DNA of 64,000 nucleotides from contig CAUDCW010000008.1 of NCBI GenBank assembly GCA_958448165.1, forward strand, positions 62,001 through 126,000. The letters are read 5' to 3'. Position 1 is the first letter of the stretch. Each line of letters opens with the position of its first letter. Positions 8,239 through 18,045 of this stretch are shown piece by piece. The DNA comes from an uncultured Oscillospiraceae bacterium. GTDB taxonomy: Bacteria; Bacillota; Clostridia; Oscillospirales; Acutalibacteraceae. The position numbers and the translations under genes were made by a program. Under the pieces are notes generated by a model. That model was not told where the DNA came from. It made no database searches and worked only from the letters and a program-made list of their open reading frames with translations.

Positions 8239-10595
8239 TTAAGTACAGAGTTCATGAGGTTGCAAAGGATTTTGATGTTCCCAGCAAGGATGTTGTCGAG
8301 CTTTTGAAAAAGCATTTTGGCGAAACAAAAAAGCATATGACTGCGCTTACAGAAGATGAGCTTGACGTTGTATTCGACTATTACACACAAAAGAACGCTC
8401 TTGAAAGCTTTGATTCTTACTTTGCAGTACGCAATAAAATGATTGAGGATAAGCAGAACGAGGAAGTAAAGCCTGCTGAGAACGAGCAGAAGAATAAGGC
8501 CGATGAAAAGGCTGAGCCTGAAAAAGCAAAGCAGGATCAAAAGAACAGCCGCCCGAACAAGACTGCTGCTGCCGCAGACACACAGCAGAACAAAAACCAG
8601 AACGCACAGCCTCAGCAGACAAAGAAAAGAGAAAAAAGAGTTATCGACACCCGTGCGGCTGTTGTTGATATTGAAAGATACAATGAGAAATATGACAGAC
8701 TTGCGTCCGAGAAAATCAAAAACGATAACACCGTTTCAAAGCAGAAGATAACACAGCGTTCACAGCGCAGAGGAAAGCAGAAGAGCGGCAAGAGAGAAAC
8801 CGAGCAGGAAAGACTCAAGAGAATTGCCGCCGAGAGAAAGGCAAAGCCGATTACCGTTACAATTCCCGATGAAATCACTGTGAATGAGCTTGCACTCCGC
8901 CTGAAGGCAACTGCGGCTGAGGTTATCAAAAAGCTTATGATGATGGGCACAATGGTAACCGTCAACGATGTTATCGACTATGATACAGCGGCACTTGTTG
9001 CGATGGAGTTCCACGCAAAGGTTGAAAAAGAGGTTGTTGTGACAATTGAGGAGAGAATTATCGACGACAGCGAGGACGACGACGATAATCTCATTCCGAG
9101 AGCACCGGTTGTTGTAGTTATGGGTCACGTTGACCACGGCAAGACCTCACTTCTTGACGCAATCCGCCACGCAAATGTTACTCAGGGCGAGGCAGGAGGA
9201 ATTACACAGCATATCGGCGCATACAGAGTAAAGATAAACGACAGGGACATCACATTCCTCGACACTCCGGGTCACGAGGCTTTCACAACAATGAGAGCAA
9301 GAGGTGCGCAGGTAACCGATATTGCTATACTTGTTGTTGCGGCTGACGACGGAATTATGCCGCAGACTGTTGAAGCTATCAACCACGCAAAGGCGGCGGG
9401 TGTTTCGATTGTTGTCGCAATCAACAAGATGGATAAGGTCGGCGCAAACCCCGAAAACGTAAAGCAGCAGCTCACGGAATATGAGCTTGTTCCCGAGGAA
9501 TGGGGTGGCGATGTGCCGTGTATTCCTGTTTCGGCAAAGACAAAGGACGGTATCTCGGACCTTCTTGAAATGGTTATCCTTATGGCGGATATGAAGGAAC
9601 TCAAGGCTAATCCCGACAGAAGCGCAAAGGGTACTGTTATTGAGGCTCGTCTTGACAAGGGCAGAGGTCCGATTGCAACGGTGCTTGTTCAGAACGGTAC
9701 ACTCAGGGTCGGCGACATCATTGTTGCAGGCACATCTGTAGGCCGTGTAAGAGCAATGACAAACGACAAGGGCGAGAGAGTAAAGGAAGCAGGCCCGTCT
9801 ATTCCTGTTGAAATCACCGGTCTTGACGACGCACCGACAGGCGGCGACATCTTCAACGCCGTATCAGACGAGCGTCTTGCAAGAGAGCTTGTTGAGCAGA
9901 GAAAGAACGCTCAGAAGGAAGAGATGTTCTCAAGACAGACAAAGGTTACTCTTGACAATCTGTTTGACCAGATGAAGTACGGCGAGGTCAAGGAGCTTAA
10001 GATTATCGTCAAGGCTGACGTTCAAGGCTCGGTTGAGGCTGTTAGACAGTCGCTTGAGAAGCTTTCAAACGAAGAGGTAAGGGTAAACGTAATCCACGGC
10101 GGCGTCGGAGCAATCAACGAATCCGACGTAATGCTTGCTTCGGCATCTGATGCAATCATCGTTGGCTTTAATGTTCGTCCCGACCCGGTTGCAGCCGAAA
10201 ATGTTGAGCGTGACGGCGTTGATATGCGCCTTTACAGAGTTATCTATGACTGTATTGAGGAAATAGAGTCTGCTATGAAGGGTATGCTTGCGCCAAAGAC
10301 AAGAGAGATTGAGCTTGGCAAGGCAGAGTGCCGCAATGTTATTAAGGTTAAGAATGTCGGCTTTATCGCAGGCAGCTATGTGCTGTCGGGCAAGGTAACC
10401 CGCGGCGCAGGAATTCGTGTTGTCCGTGACGGCATTGTTATCAACGAGGATACCGTTGCTTCACTTCAGCGCTTCAAGGATTCCGTAAAAGAGGTTGCCG
10501 CAGGCTATGAATGCGGTATAGGCCTTGAGCGTTTCAACGACCTCAAAGAGGGCGATATTTTCGAGGTATTCGAGATAGAGGAATACAGAGATTAA
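8232..10595 (+). CDS. infB: Translation initiation factor IF-2
   Basis: IF-2 is the GTPase that places initiator tRNA on the 30S subunit and drives subunit joining. The 787-residue protein has an N-terminal IF2_N-like segment (KYRVHEVAKDFDVPSKDVVELLKKHFG), a Lys/Glu/Gln/Ala-rich linker, a second IF2_N (~210-260), then the GTPase with G1 GHVDHGKT (from 298), G3 DTPGH (from 344) and G4 NKMD (from 398), and the C-terminal beta-barrel domains. ATG 8232 is chosen because GGGGAGG (8215-8221) is 10 nt upstream; ATG 8223 is too close to it. Last gene of the operon; ends at a strong terminator. Confidence 0.97.
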   Translation: MLIKYRVHEVAKDFDVPSKDVVELLKKHFGETKKHMTALTEDELDVVFDYYTQKNALESFDSYFAVRNKMIEDKQNEEVKPAENEQKNKADEKAEPEKAKQDQKNSRPNKTAAAADTQQNKNQNAQPQQTKKREKRVIDTRAAVVDIERYNEKYDRLASEKIKNDNTVSKQKITQRSQRRGKQKSGKRETEQERLKRIAAERKAKPITVTIPDEITVNELALRLKATAAEVIKKLMMMGTMVTVNDVIDYDTAALVAMEFHAKVEKEVVVTIEERIIDDSEDDDDNLIPRAPVVVVMGHVDHGKTSLLDAIRHANVTQGEAGGITQHIGAYRVKINDRDITFLDTPGHEAFTTMRARGAQVTDIAILVVAADDGIMPQTVEAINHAKAAGVSIVVAINKMDKVGANPENVKQQLTEYELVPEEWGGDVPCIPVSAKTKDGISDLLEMVILMADMKELKANPDRSAKGTVIEARLDKGRGPIATVLVQNGTLRVGDIIVAGTSVGRVRAMTNDKGERVKEAGPSIPVEITGLDDAPTGGDIFNAVSDERLARELVEQRKNAQKEEMFSRQTKVTLDNLFDQMKYGEVKELKIIVKADVQGSVEAVRQSLEKLSNEEVRVNVIHGGVGAINESDVMLASASDAIIVGFNVRPDPVAAENVERDGVDMRLYRVIYDCIEEIESAMKGMLAPKTREIELGKAECRNVIKVKNVGFIAGSYVLSGKVTRGAGIRVVRDGIVINEDTVASLQRFKDSVKEVAAGYECGIGLERFNDLKEGDIFEVFEIEEYRD

Positions 10596-10612
10596 TTGAA
10601 AAATTAATCTGA

Positions 10613-10670
10613 TATAAAAACAGGACTGTATCACACGCAGAAAGCGTGAGGGATACAGTCCTGTTTTTTA
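10613..10670. terminator. Bidirectional terminator between infB and cysS
   Basis: A 12-bp stem (CAGGACTGTATC, 10621-10632, with GATACAGTCCTG, 10652-10663) holds an inner CACGC/GCGTG helix. T-runs occur on both strands, so it can end both infB and the recA-cysS operon. Confidence 0.92.
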
Positions 10671-10821
10671 TATTTTATTTAATACATCATTTGTAGGCTT
10701 ATTGGATCCATTATATATCTTCTACATTGAATACCATCAGGCAGATTCTTTTCCTGTGCTTACACAATTTTCTATATCTCCGGCGACACAAGGCAAGATG
10801 TAAAAAGTGACAATGAAAAAT

Positions 10822-10857
10822 AACTCTTAACTCTCCACACTTCACTCTTCACTCTGT
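10822..10857. repeat. TC-rich end of the dispersed intergenic repeat, next to the cysS 3' end
   Basis: The tract (ctcttaactctcc, cacttcactcttcactct) is the same TC-rich terminus seen at 25510-25541 and 27306-27344. Only one end of the element is present here, within 10 bp of the cysS stop codon. The preceding ~150 bp (10671-10821) show nothing I can identify. Confidence 0.6.
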
Positions 10858-10861
10858 CCAT

Positions 10862-12259
10862 TTACGCCTTATGCCACTTGATGCCCTGCGGTGTGTCCTC
10901 AACGATAATATTTCGCGCGTTAAGCTCGTCGCGGATTGCGTCAGCCGTTGCCCAGTCCTTTTCCTTTCTTGCCTGTGCGCGCTTTGCAATGAGTGCTTCA
11001 ATCTCTGCGGCTTCATCGTCCGAGTGCTGTGCTTCCTGCTTGCCGTCAAGAAGTGAGAGCGACAGAACCTTGTCAAACTCGCCGATAAGATAACGTTTTT
11101 CGGCGTCGTTCAAATCAGCCTTAAGAACGTCATATAAAACGGTCAGAGCCTGAGCCGTGTTAAGGTCGTTGCCCATAGCGGCGTTGAAATCGTCAAGATA
11201 CGGCTTGCACTTATCCACATTTACCTCGCCCTCTGTGGAAAGCGAAGAAATCCTCTGAATAAGCTTGTTGTATGCTTTTGCAACATTGTCAAGGCTTTCA
11301 AAGCTGAAGGTAAGCGGCTTGCGGTAGTGAGATTGCAGGCAGAACATACGGTAAACAAGCGGATTGTAGCCCTTTTCCTCAAGCAGTGAAACCGTAAGGA
11401 AACCGCCCTTAGACTTGCTCATTTTGCCTCTTGCATCGTTCAGATGCAGAACGTGGAACCAGTATTTGCACCAAGGATGACCGAGGTATGCTTCGCTCTG
11501 TGCGATTTCGTTTGTGTGATGAGGGAAAGCGTTGTCAACGCCGCCGCAGTGAATGTCGAGATATTCGCCGAGATTTTTAACCGAAATAGCCGAACATTCA
11601 ATGTGCCAGCCCGGATAGCCGTAGCCCCACGGGCTGTCCCATTTAAGCTCCTGGTCGTCAAACTTAGACTTTGTAAACCATAGCACAAAGTCTGTCTTAT
11701 TGCGCTTGTTTGTGTCCTCCTCAACGCTTTCACGAACGCCGACAGCGAGGTCGTCCTCGTTCTGATTTCCGAAAACATAGTAATTATCAAGCTTTGAGGT
11801 GTCAAAATATACGTTGCCGCCTGCCTGATATGCATATCCCTCGTCAAGCAGCTTGCTTATCATCTTGATGAATGACGGTATGCACTGTGTTGCAGGCTCG
11901 ACAATGTCGGGTGTTTTTATGTTGAGCTTTTTGCAGTCGTCAAAAAAAGCGTCGGTGTAGAATTTGGCGATTTCAAGCACTGTCTTATGCTCTCTTTTTG
12001 CGCCTGAGAGCATCTTATCCTCGCCGGTGTCGCCGTCACTTGAAAGATGACCTACGTCCGTAATGTTCATCGCTCTTGTTACGTCATAGCCCAAAAAGCG
12101 CAGCTGCTTTTCAAGAACGTCCTCCATAATATATGTACGCAGGTTTCCTATGTGAGCGTAGTGATAAACGGTCGGGCCGCAGGTGTACATTTTAACCTTG
12201 CCCTGCTCGTGAGGAATAAACTCCTGCTTTGTCTGTCCGAGAGTGTTATATAGCTGCAT
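10862..12259 (-). CDS. cysS: Cysteinyl-tRNA synthetase
   Basis: Class I aminoacyl-tRNA synthetase that charges tRNA-Cys. The 465-residue protein has the zinc-ligand cysteine at C27 (TCGPTVYHYAH), the HIGH-type motif HIGN at 36-39, WHIECSA, GGVDNAFPHHTNEIAQSEA and the KMSKS motif (GKMSKSKGGF). Length fits the family. It is the last gene of the recA-recX-rimO-pgsA-cysS run, 15 bp after pgsA. Confidence 0.97.
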   Translation of the reverse strand: MQLYNTLGQTKQEFIPHEQGKVKMYTCGPTVYHYAHIGNLRTYIMEDVLEKQLRFLGYDVTRAMNITDVGHLSSDGDTGEDKMLSGAKREHKTVLEIAKFYTDAFFDDCKKLNIKTPDIVEPATQCIPSFIKMISKLLDEGYAYQAGGNVYFDTSKLDNYYVFGNQNEDDLAVGVRESVEEDTNKRNKTDFVLWFTKSKFDDQELKWDSPWGYGYPGWHIECSAISVKNLGEYLDIHCGGVDNAFPHHTNEIAQSEAYLGHPWCKYWFHVLHLNDARGKMSKSKGGFLTVSLLEEKGYNPLVYRMFCLQSHYRKPLTFSFESLDNVAKAYNKLIQRISSLSTEGEVNVDKCKPYLDDFNAAMGNDLNTAQALTVLYDVLKADLNDAEKRYLIGEFDKVLSLSLLDGKQEAQHSDDEAAEIEALIAKRAQARKEKDWATADAIRDELNARNIIVEDTPQGIKWHKA

Positions 12260-12274
12260 AAAGAATCTTCCTTT

Positions 12275-12844
12275 CTAAGCTTCCTTTATAAATTCAAAAT
12301 TGTCCTTAAGATAGATTACGCCGGAAATTACTGTCAGAACAACAGATATCCAGATTACAGTTTGAACAACAATGTTTGCCGCAAGCGTCAAAGCGCCGAC
12401 GGGACTGGTCAGACTGACAAGATATTCTGTCACCAATGTGATTATCACTGCGATAATCTGGCTCACGGTTTTTGCCTTGCCCCACATATTTGCGGCTACA
12501 ACCTTTCCGCTTGTGGCGGCAACAAGCCGCACAGAGGTCACCGCAAATTCACGGAATAAAACGATTATAACAGGAATCGAGCTGATAAAACCAAGCTCTA
12601 TAAAACACAAAAATGTTGATATAACAAGAATTTTATCCGCAAGAGGATCGGCAAATTTGCCGAAAGAGGTTATCATCCCGTTTTTTCTTGCAAGCTTGCC
12701 GTCAAAATAGTCGGTTATTGATGCGATGGCAAAAATAACAAGAGCTATGAGCAGACGGTGCGGGATAAAATCAAGCAGTAAAACCGCAACAAGAATCGGA
12801 ACAAGTATTATTCTTAAAACTGTTAATTTGTTTGGCGTATTCAT
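12275..12844 (-). CDS. pgsA: CDP-diacylglycerol--glycerol-3-phosphate 3-phosphatidyltransferase
   Basis: Integral membrane enzyme that makes phosphatidylglycerol phosphate. The 189-residue protein contains the CDP-alcohol phosphatidyltransferase signature D-YFDG-KLAR ... G-KFA-D-PLA-D (ITDYFDGKLARK, FGKFADPLADK) and several hydrophobic helices. It lies ~60 bp downstream of rimO, a common arrangement in Firmicutes near recA. Confidence 0.95.
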   Translation of the reverse strand: MNTPNKLTVLRIILVPILVAVLLLDFIPHRLLIALVIFAIASITDYFDGKLARKNGMITSFGKFADPLADKILVISTFLCFIELGFISSIPVIIVLFREFAVTSVRLVAATSGKVVAANMWGKAKTVSQIIAVIITLVTEYLVSLTSPVGALTLAANIVVQTVIWISVVLTVISGVIYLKDNFEFIKEA

Positions 12845-12902
12845 TGAAGCTCACCGATTTCTATTTAGTAGGTGCCGATTGACCAAGAATTTTATTTGCT
12901 CA

Positions 12903-14231
12903 TTACTCCATTGTGCCTATCGGGTCACAGGCAAGGCAGTCGTCAATTTTTACGGTAACAAAGTCGCCCGGCTGCGGTTTTACACCATTTGCGGTGAAGA
13001 AAACCTTGCCGTCAACATCGGGGGAATCAGCCGCACTTCTGCCATAATAACATTCGGCATAGCGGTCAAAGCCCTCGCACAGTACCGTGACGCTTTTGCC
13101 GATAAGTCCTTGACAGTAGTCATACATAATGCCCTGCTGCTGTTCCATTATTATGTCCTGACGCTTGAGTTTAACATCCTCGTCAATCTGATTTTCCATT
13201 TCAGCAGCAGGTGTGCCTTCCTCACGGGAATAGGCAAAGCAGCCGAGTCTTTCAAATTTAATCTCGTTGACAAACTCCGAAAGCTCGTTAAATTCTTCCT
13301 CGGTTTCTCCGGGGAAGCCTGCAATCAGCGTTGTTCTGAGGACAACGCCAGGAATTTTGCGGCGGATTTTTGCAATCAGCTCTTCAAGCCATTCACGGTC
13401 GCCGTGACGGTTCATAGATTTCAAAACCCTTTTGTTGCAATGCTGAAGCGGAATATCTATGTAATTAAGTATTTTATCATTTTCAGCTATGGTGTCAAGC
13501 AAATTATCTGTTATTCTGTCGGGGTAGCAATACAAAAGTCTTATCCACTTGATGCCGTCAATCTTTACAAGCTCCTTTAAAAGCTCGTCAAGCACAGGCT
13601 TGCCGTACAGGTCCTCACCGTAGCGTGTGGTGTCCTGTGCAATCACGATAAGCTCCTTTACTCCGTTTTCCGCAAGCTTTTTTGCCTCTTCAACAAGAGC
13701 CTCCTTTTTGCGACTGCGGAATTTTCCTCTGATTTGCGGAATAGCGCAGTAGGTGCAGCGATTGTCGCAGCCCTCAGATATTTTGAGGTATGCATAATAA
13801 TACGGCGTGCTTTGAACACGACCGCCCTCAAGCGGCAGACAAAGCTTGTCGGCAAATGCCGTGACCTTTTCGCCGTTTAAAACCTTGTCAATTATAGAGG
13901 CTATATTTGCGTTGTCGCCGATGCCGACAACAGCGTCAACCTCATAAAGCTCCTTCATTACCTCGTCCTTATACCTTTCGGCAAGACATCCGGTGACGAT
14001 AATAGCCTTTATTTTTTTCTCTTTTTTAAGCTGGGCAAGCTCAAGAATTTCGTCAATGCTCTCCTGCTTTGCCTGCTCGATAAAGCCGCAGGTGTTGACA
14101 ATTGCAACATCTGCAAGAGCGGCTTCGTTTACTATCTGATAGCCTGCCTGACGCAGTGAAAACAGAAGCATTTCTGCATCAACCTGATTTTTTGCGCAGC
14201 CAAGGCTGATCATTCCAACTCTGATAGGCAT
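12903..14231 (-). CDS. rimO: Ribosomal protein uS12 methylthiotransferase RimO
   Basis: Radical-SAM enzyme that methylthiolates an aspartate of ribosomal protein S12. The N-terminal UPF0004 domain has three cluster cysteines (C12, C48, C82), the radical-SAM core has CxxxCxxC (C155, C159, C162; SEGCDNRCTYCAIPQ), and a C-terminal TRAM domain follows (~378-440). GMISLGCAKNQVD favours RimO over MiaB. I chose ATG 14231, 11 nt after AGGAG; a TTG at 14240 would overlap the recX stop codon. Confidence 0.95.
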   Translation of the reverse strand: MPIRVGMISLGCAKNQVDAEMLLFSLRQAGYQIVNEAALADVAIVNTCGFIEQAKQESIDEILELAQLKKEKKIKAIIVTGCLAERYKDEVMKELYEVDAVVGIGDNANIASIIDKVLNGEKVTAFADKLCLPLEGGRVQSTPYYYAYLKISEGCDNRCTYCAIPQIRGKFRSRKKEALVEEAKKLAENGVKELIVIAQDTTRYGEDLYGKPVLDELLKELVKIDGIKWIRLLYCYPDRITDNLLDTIAENDKILNYIDIPLQHCNKRVLKSMNRHGDREWLEELIAKIRRKIPGVVLRTTLIAGFPGETEEEFNELSEFVNEIKFERLGCFAYSREEGTPAAEMENQIDEDVKLKRQDIIMEQQQGIMYDYCQGLIGKSVTVLCEGFDRYAECYYGRSAADSPDVDGKVFFTANGVKPQPGDFVTVKIDDCLACDPIGTME

Positions 14232-14236
14232 ATCAA

Positions 14237-14848
14237 TCAATACTCCTCTTCGGTGTACTCTTCTATTACTGAATTAATGTCGCTCCAGCCGTAGCCCATT
14301 CTTTGCAATGCTGAAACTGTTTTTTTAATACCCTTTTCATCGTGCAGGTACTTTATATATTTACGCTCGATAAGCGCGCGGATATTCTCCTGCGGGTCAA
14401 GTTCAAGCTCGGATATAACATCGTCAATAAGCTCACGCTCAAAGCCTTTTTCATAAAGCTTTTGGCGTATTCCCCGCAGTGACATATGCTTGATTTCGGC
14501 AAGCTGGGCGGCATAACGGCGGGCGTAATTGTCGTCGTTGACAAATCCGAGCTCAACCATTTTTTCGGCGGCGTATTCTGCCGCCTGTTCGCTGTTTGTG
14601 CGTTTCAGCTTGTCAAGAAGCTCTTTCCTTGAATGATCACGAAAGCCGAGCAGGTAAAGCGCCTTTTCTTTTGCACGTCGCTGTTCAGACGCAATAACAA
14701 GGCTGTGTAGCTGTTCGTCGCTTATGCTTATGCCTTTTTTGATGCCCTCGTCAATCAGAACCCTGCTGTCAAGGGTAAAGGCAAGCTCGCCGTCGATGTA
14801 TAAATCACTTAAATATTTTTTCTTTTTTACAACTGCAGTTACAATCAT
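14237..14848 (-). CDS. recX: Regulatory protein RecX
   Basis: RecX binds RecA filaments and modulates recombination. The 203-residue protein has the three-helix repeats (YLLGFRDHSRKELLDKLKR, YAAQLAEIKHMSLRGIRQKLYEKGFE). Its ATG overlaps the recA stop by one base (TGATG), indicating translational coupling to its partner. Confidence 0.93.
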   Translation of the reverse strand: MIVTAVVKKKKYLSDLYIDGELAFTLDSRVLIDEGIKKGISISDEQLHSLVIASEQRRAKEKALYLLGFRDHSRKELLDKLKRTNSEQAAEYAAEKMVELGFVNDDNYARRYAAQLAEIKHMSLRGIRQKLYEKGFERELIDDVISELELDPQENIRALIERKYIKYLHDEKGIKKTVSALQRMGYGWSDINSVIEEYTEEEY

Positions 14849-16044
14849 CAGTCTTCAACCAATATATCTATATTAGCCTTTTTTGCGGCGACTGAGCTTC
14901 TTTTTGCGGCACGCTCGTCCTCGAGTGACTGTTCCAGTGCGGTATTGTCGGCATCGCTGTCGCTGTCAGCTTCATCTGCAGCTTTGCTCTTAGAGGGCTT
15001 GAGTGTACGGGTGTTAAGCTTATCAATGCTTTCCATAACCTTGTCCTCAATCTCTTTGGCAAGCTCCGGATTGTCAAGGAAAAGCTGTTTTACGTTGTCA
15101 CGGCCCTGTCCAAGACGTGTTCCCTCATAGCTGAACCATGCGCCGCTCTTGTTTACTATATCTGCGTCAACGGCAAGATCAAGAAGCTCGCCGACCCTTG
15201 AAATACCCTGACCGAACATAATGTCGAATTCAGCCTCTTTAAACGGCGGAGCAACCTTGTTTTTAACAACCTTGACCTTTGTGCGTGAGCCAATGCGGTC
15301 ACCGCTTGACTTACCTGCCTTGAGTGCCTCGCCCTTTCTTACCTCTAATCTGACAGAGGAATAGAACTTGAGCGCACGTCCGCCCGGAGTAACCTCCGGA
15401 TTGCCGTAAACAACGCCGACCTTTTCACGAAGCTGATTGATAAAGATTGCAACGCAGTTTGATTTTGAAATTGCGCCGGCAAGCTTTCTTAAAGCCTGTG
15501 ACATAAGTCTTGCCTGAACGCCGACGTGAGAGTCGCCCATATCGCCCTCAATCTCCTGCTTTGTGACAAGAGCGGCAACAGAGTCAAGCACGATTACGTC
15601 TATAGCGCCTGAGCGTATAAGAGCCTCGGTTATTTCAAGAGCCTGTTCGCCGGTGTCCGGTTGGGAAACAAGCAGATTATCAATGTCAACGCCGAGAGCG
15701 GCGGCATAAACCGGGTCAAGAGCGTGTTCAACATCAATGAAAGCGGCATTTCCGCCGTCTTTTTGTCCCTCTGCGATACAGTGCAGTGCAAGAGTAGTTT
15801 TACCGGAGGATTCGGGTCCGTATATTTCAATAATTCTTCCTCTTGGCAGTCCCCCGATGCCAAGGGCAATATCAAGCGACAGACTGCCTGTTGAGATATG
15901 CTCAATATTCATTGAGCTGTTCTGTCCAAGGCGCATAATGGCACCCTTGCCGTATTGCTTTTCGATCTGGCTCAGTGCGGTTTCAAGAGCCTTTTGTTTT
16001 TTATCATCCATCTTTTTTTCGTCCTGTTTTTTTTCAACAGCCAT
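14848..16044 (-). CDS. recA: Recombinase RecA
   Basis: ATP-dependent strand-exchange protein and SOS coprotease. Walker A GPESSGKT lies at 76-83; IDVEHALDP, LVSQPDTGEQALEI and the L1/L2 region (VAALVTKQEIEGDMGD, NQLREKVGVVYGNPEVTPGGRAL) are intact. The 398-residue length is slightly long because of an N-terminal Lys-rich stretch and an Asp/Ser-rich tail near 350-375. First gene of the operon with a near-consensus promoter; I could not find a convincing LexA box. Confidence 0.98.
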   Translation of the reverse strand: MAVEKKQDEKKMDDKKQKALETALSQIEKQYGKGAIMRLGQNSSMNIEHISTGSLSLDIALGIGGLPRGRIIEIYGPESSGKTTLALHCIAEGQKDGGNAAFIDVEHALDPVYAAALGVDIDNLLVSQPDTGEQALEITEALIRSGAIDVIVLDSVAALVTKQEIEGDMGDSHVGVQARLMSQALRKLAGAISKSNCVAIFINQLREKVGVVYGNPEVTPGGRALKFYSSVRLEVRKGEALKAGKSSGDRIGSRTKVKVVKNKVAPPFKEAEFDIMFGQGISRVGELLDLAVDADIVNKSGAWFSYEGTRLGQGRDNVKQLFLDNPELAKEIEDKVMESIDKLNTRTLKPSKSKAADEADSDSDADNTALEQSLEDERAAKRSSVAAKKANIDILVED

Positions 16045-16128
16045 TTGTGTTACCTCCGATTAAAGCGTTTCGATTTTTGAATTCGCTTTCAGCAAAACTT
16101 TATAAAATAATTTAGAATTTACTATGTA

Positions 16129-16157
16129 ATTATACAGGAAATACGGCTGAATTGCAA
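16129..16157 (-). promoter_or_regulatory. Promoter of recA
   Basis: On the minus strand TTGCAA (16157-16152), 17 nt, TATAAT (16134-16129). The leader is about 80 nt. Confidence 0.8.
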
Positions 16158-16172
16158 TAAAAACATACCGTA

Positions 16173-17048
16173 TCAATATGTAAAGTGACTTTTATCGGAC
16201 AGCGCCCTGCAAAAGCCGTATATCGCCCGTTTTGTGCCGCCGAGGTCAAGCTCATATCCGATATTTTCAAAGCCGTTTTCAAGCATCATTTCACGGACCG
16301 GTTCATATTGCCCCTCGCCAAGCTCAAAGCAGAGCATACCGCCGCTTTTAAGCTTTTTGCTCCAGTTTTTAACAATATTTCTGTAGAATATAAGACCGTC
16401 CTGTCCGCCGTCAAGAGCTGTTTTCGGCTCATACTGAACCTCGGATTGCAGAGTTTTTATCTCGTCGGTTTCGATATACGGCGGATTTGAGATTATCAGG
16501 TCAAATGTGCCGTCCGAAAACTTATCATAATCGCACAGCACATCTGCCTTAACAGGCGACACGTTGTCGGCGTTGCTGCAGTCGATATTTTTTCTCAGAT
16601 ATGAAAAAGCGGCGTCATATAGCTCCACAGCCGTTACCGTACAGTCAAGCTTTTGTGCAAGCGTAATTGCTATTGCGCCTGTGCCGGAGCATAAATCGGC
16701 TATATTAAGCTTTGGCTTACCCTTAAGAGCGTTTATTGCTGCGTCAACAACGCATTGCGTGTCCTCACGGGGAATAAGCACACCCGGACCGACAAAGTAT
16801 TCGTTCCCGTAAAACGACCACTTGCCGAGAATGTATTGCAACGGCTCTCCGCCGACTCGTCTGTCGGCAAGAGCGTTCAGCTGCTCTGTTTTTTCGGGGT
16901 CGGCAACGTCGCCGCCGTGCATAATAAGCTCGTGTCGGTCAAGCGAGAACACCTGCTCAAACAGGCATAATGCGTCAAAGACGGGAGAATCAACCCCCGC
17001 CCTTTTTAAAGCTTGTTTTGTTTGTGTGTAAATTTCGTTCAATGTCAT
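16173..17048 (-). CDS. prmC: Release factor N5-glutamine methyltransferase PrmC
   Basis: Methylates the GGQ glutamine of peptide-chain release factors. The 291-residue protein has the N-terminal helical domain, a SAM-binding loop (IADLCSGTGAIAITLA, 116-131) and the catalytic NPPY at 188-191. Its start overlaps the DUF1385 stop by 4 bp; in many Clostridia DUF1385, prmC and prfA are neighbours, but prfA is not seen here. Confidence 0.94.
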   Translation of the reverse strand: MTLNEIYTQTKQALKRAGVDSPVFDALCLFEQVFSLDRHELIMHGGDVADPEKTEQLNALADRRVGGEPLQYILGKWSFYGNEYFVGPGVLIPREDTQCVVDAAINALKGKPKLNIADLCSGTGAIAITLAQKLDCTVTAVELYDAAFSYLRKNIDCSNADNVSPVKADVLCDYDKFSDGTFDLIISNPPYIETDEIKTLQSEVQYEPKTALDGGQDGLIFYRNIVKNWSKKLKSGGMLCFELGEGQYEPVREMMLENGFENIGYELDLGGTKRAIYGFCRALSDKSHFTY

Positions 17049-18034
17049 TTTTGCAGTAAATCTTCTCCGTTTTCCGGTATAACAGACTTCATTGCCTTTA
17101 TGGCAACCTCAATCATTTTGTCGTCCGGTTCTTTTGTTGTTATTCTCTGTGCCCAAAGACCCGGTGCCGCAATAATTCTTGTCAATTTGTTGTCGTGCTT
17201 GCCGCACAGCTTGATAAGCTCATAGCCGACGCCGCAGGAAAGCGGCAGAAGAAGAATTTTTATTACAGGTCTTAAAAAGCCGATTCCGAACGGTGCAACG
17301 GGAATAAACAGACCGATAATTATACCGACAAGAAGCATTAAAATCATAAAGCTTGTTCCGCAGCGAGGGTGAAAACGCCTTTGGCGGCGAACATTCTCAA
17401 CAGTAAGCTCAAGCTCGTTTTCGTAGCAGAAAATCGTCTTATGCTCTGCACCGTGATACATAAACACTCTTTTCATATCCGACATCTGTGAGCAGACAAC
17501 TATGTAAATCAGGAAAAGCGCAATTTTCAAAACGCCCTCAAAAACCGATTTCCAGAATATTGCAAGCTCTCCGTCGCCCTGAAAAACGGGAATAAAGTTT
17601 GCCGATAAATCAAACAGATAAGACGGAAGAAAGAAAAAGAGAGCAACGGCGATAACAACGCCCAAAACCGAGGCGAGCACCATAAGTATTTTCATAAACT
17701 TGTCGCCGAGCTTTTCGTCTATCCATTTTTCAAGCTTGGACGGCTGCTCCTGCTCGTCCTCGGGAATGCTGTCGATAGCTTTTTCGGCAGACAGCATAAG
17801 CGCCTTGTAGCTCAAGCGCATTGAGTCGATAAGACCTCCGATACCGCGTATAAACGGAACCTTGAAGATTTTAAATCTTTCGGCAAGGCTTTTGAAGGTC
17901 AGGTCCTCGGTATAAATTTCTTCCTCTCCTGTGCGAACTGCGACGGTGGTTCTTTTGGGGCCTCTCATCATTATACCCTCAATAAGCGCAGAGCCGCCGA
18001 TTGAGGTTATTCTTTTTGTATCGTATTTTGACAT
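17045..18034 (-). CDS. DUF1385 family membrane protein (YqhQ-like)
   Basis: A 329-residue membrane protein with the DUF1385 signatures SIGGSALIEGIMMRGPKRT, YHGAEHKTIFCYE and RRFHPRCGTSFM. Hydrophobic segments lie near 113-140, 160-180, 228-250 and 255-275. The His/Glu/Cys pattern suggests metal binding, but the function of the family is not established. It is 11 bp downstream of the histidine kinase gene. Confidence 0.9.
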   Translation of the reverse strand: MSKYDTKRITSIGGSALIEGIMMRGPKRTTVAVRTGEEEIYTEDLTFKSLAERFKIFKVPFIRGIGGLIDSMRLSYKALMLSAEKAIDSIPEDEQEQPSKLEKWIDEKLGDKFMKILMVLASVLGVVIAVALFFFLPSYLFDLSANFIPVFQGDGELAIFWKSVFEGVLKIALFLIYIVVCSQMSDMKRVFMYHGAEHKTIFCYENELELTVENVRRQRRFHPRCGTSFMILMLLVGIIIGLFIPVAPFGIGFLRPVIKILLLPLSCGVGYELIKLCGKHDNKLTRIIAAPGLWAQRITTKEPDDKMIEVAIKAMKSVIPENGEDLLQK

Positions 18035-18045
18035 TATCCTACTCC

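Noticed and set aside
12726..13580. 284-codon plus-strand reading frame opposite pgsA and rimO
   Set aside because: Both pgsA and rimO are clear on the other strand with all motifs; the frame is a shadow.
16045..16172. LexA box in the recA promoter
   Set aside because: No convincing CGAAC...GTTCG-type palindrome seen, so SOS control is not claimed.
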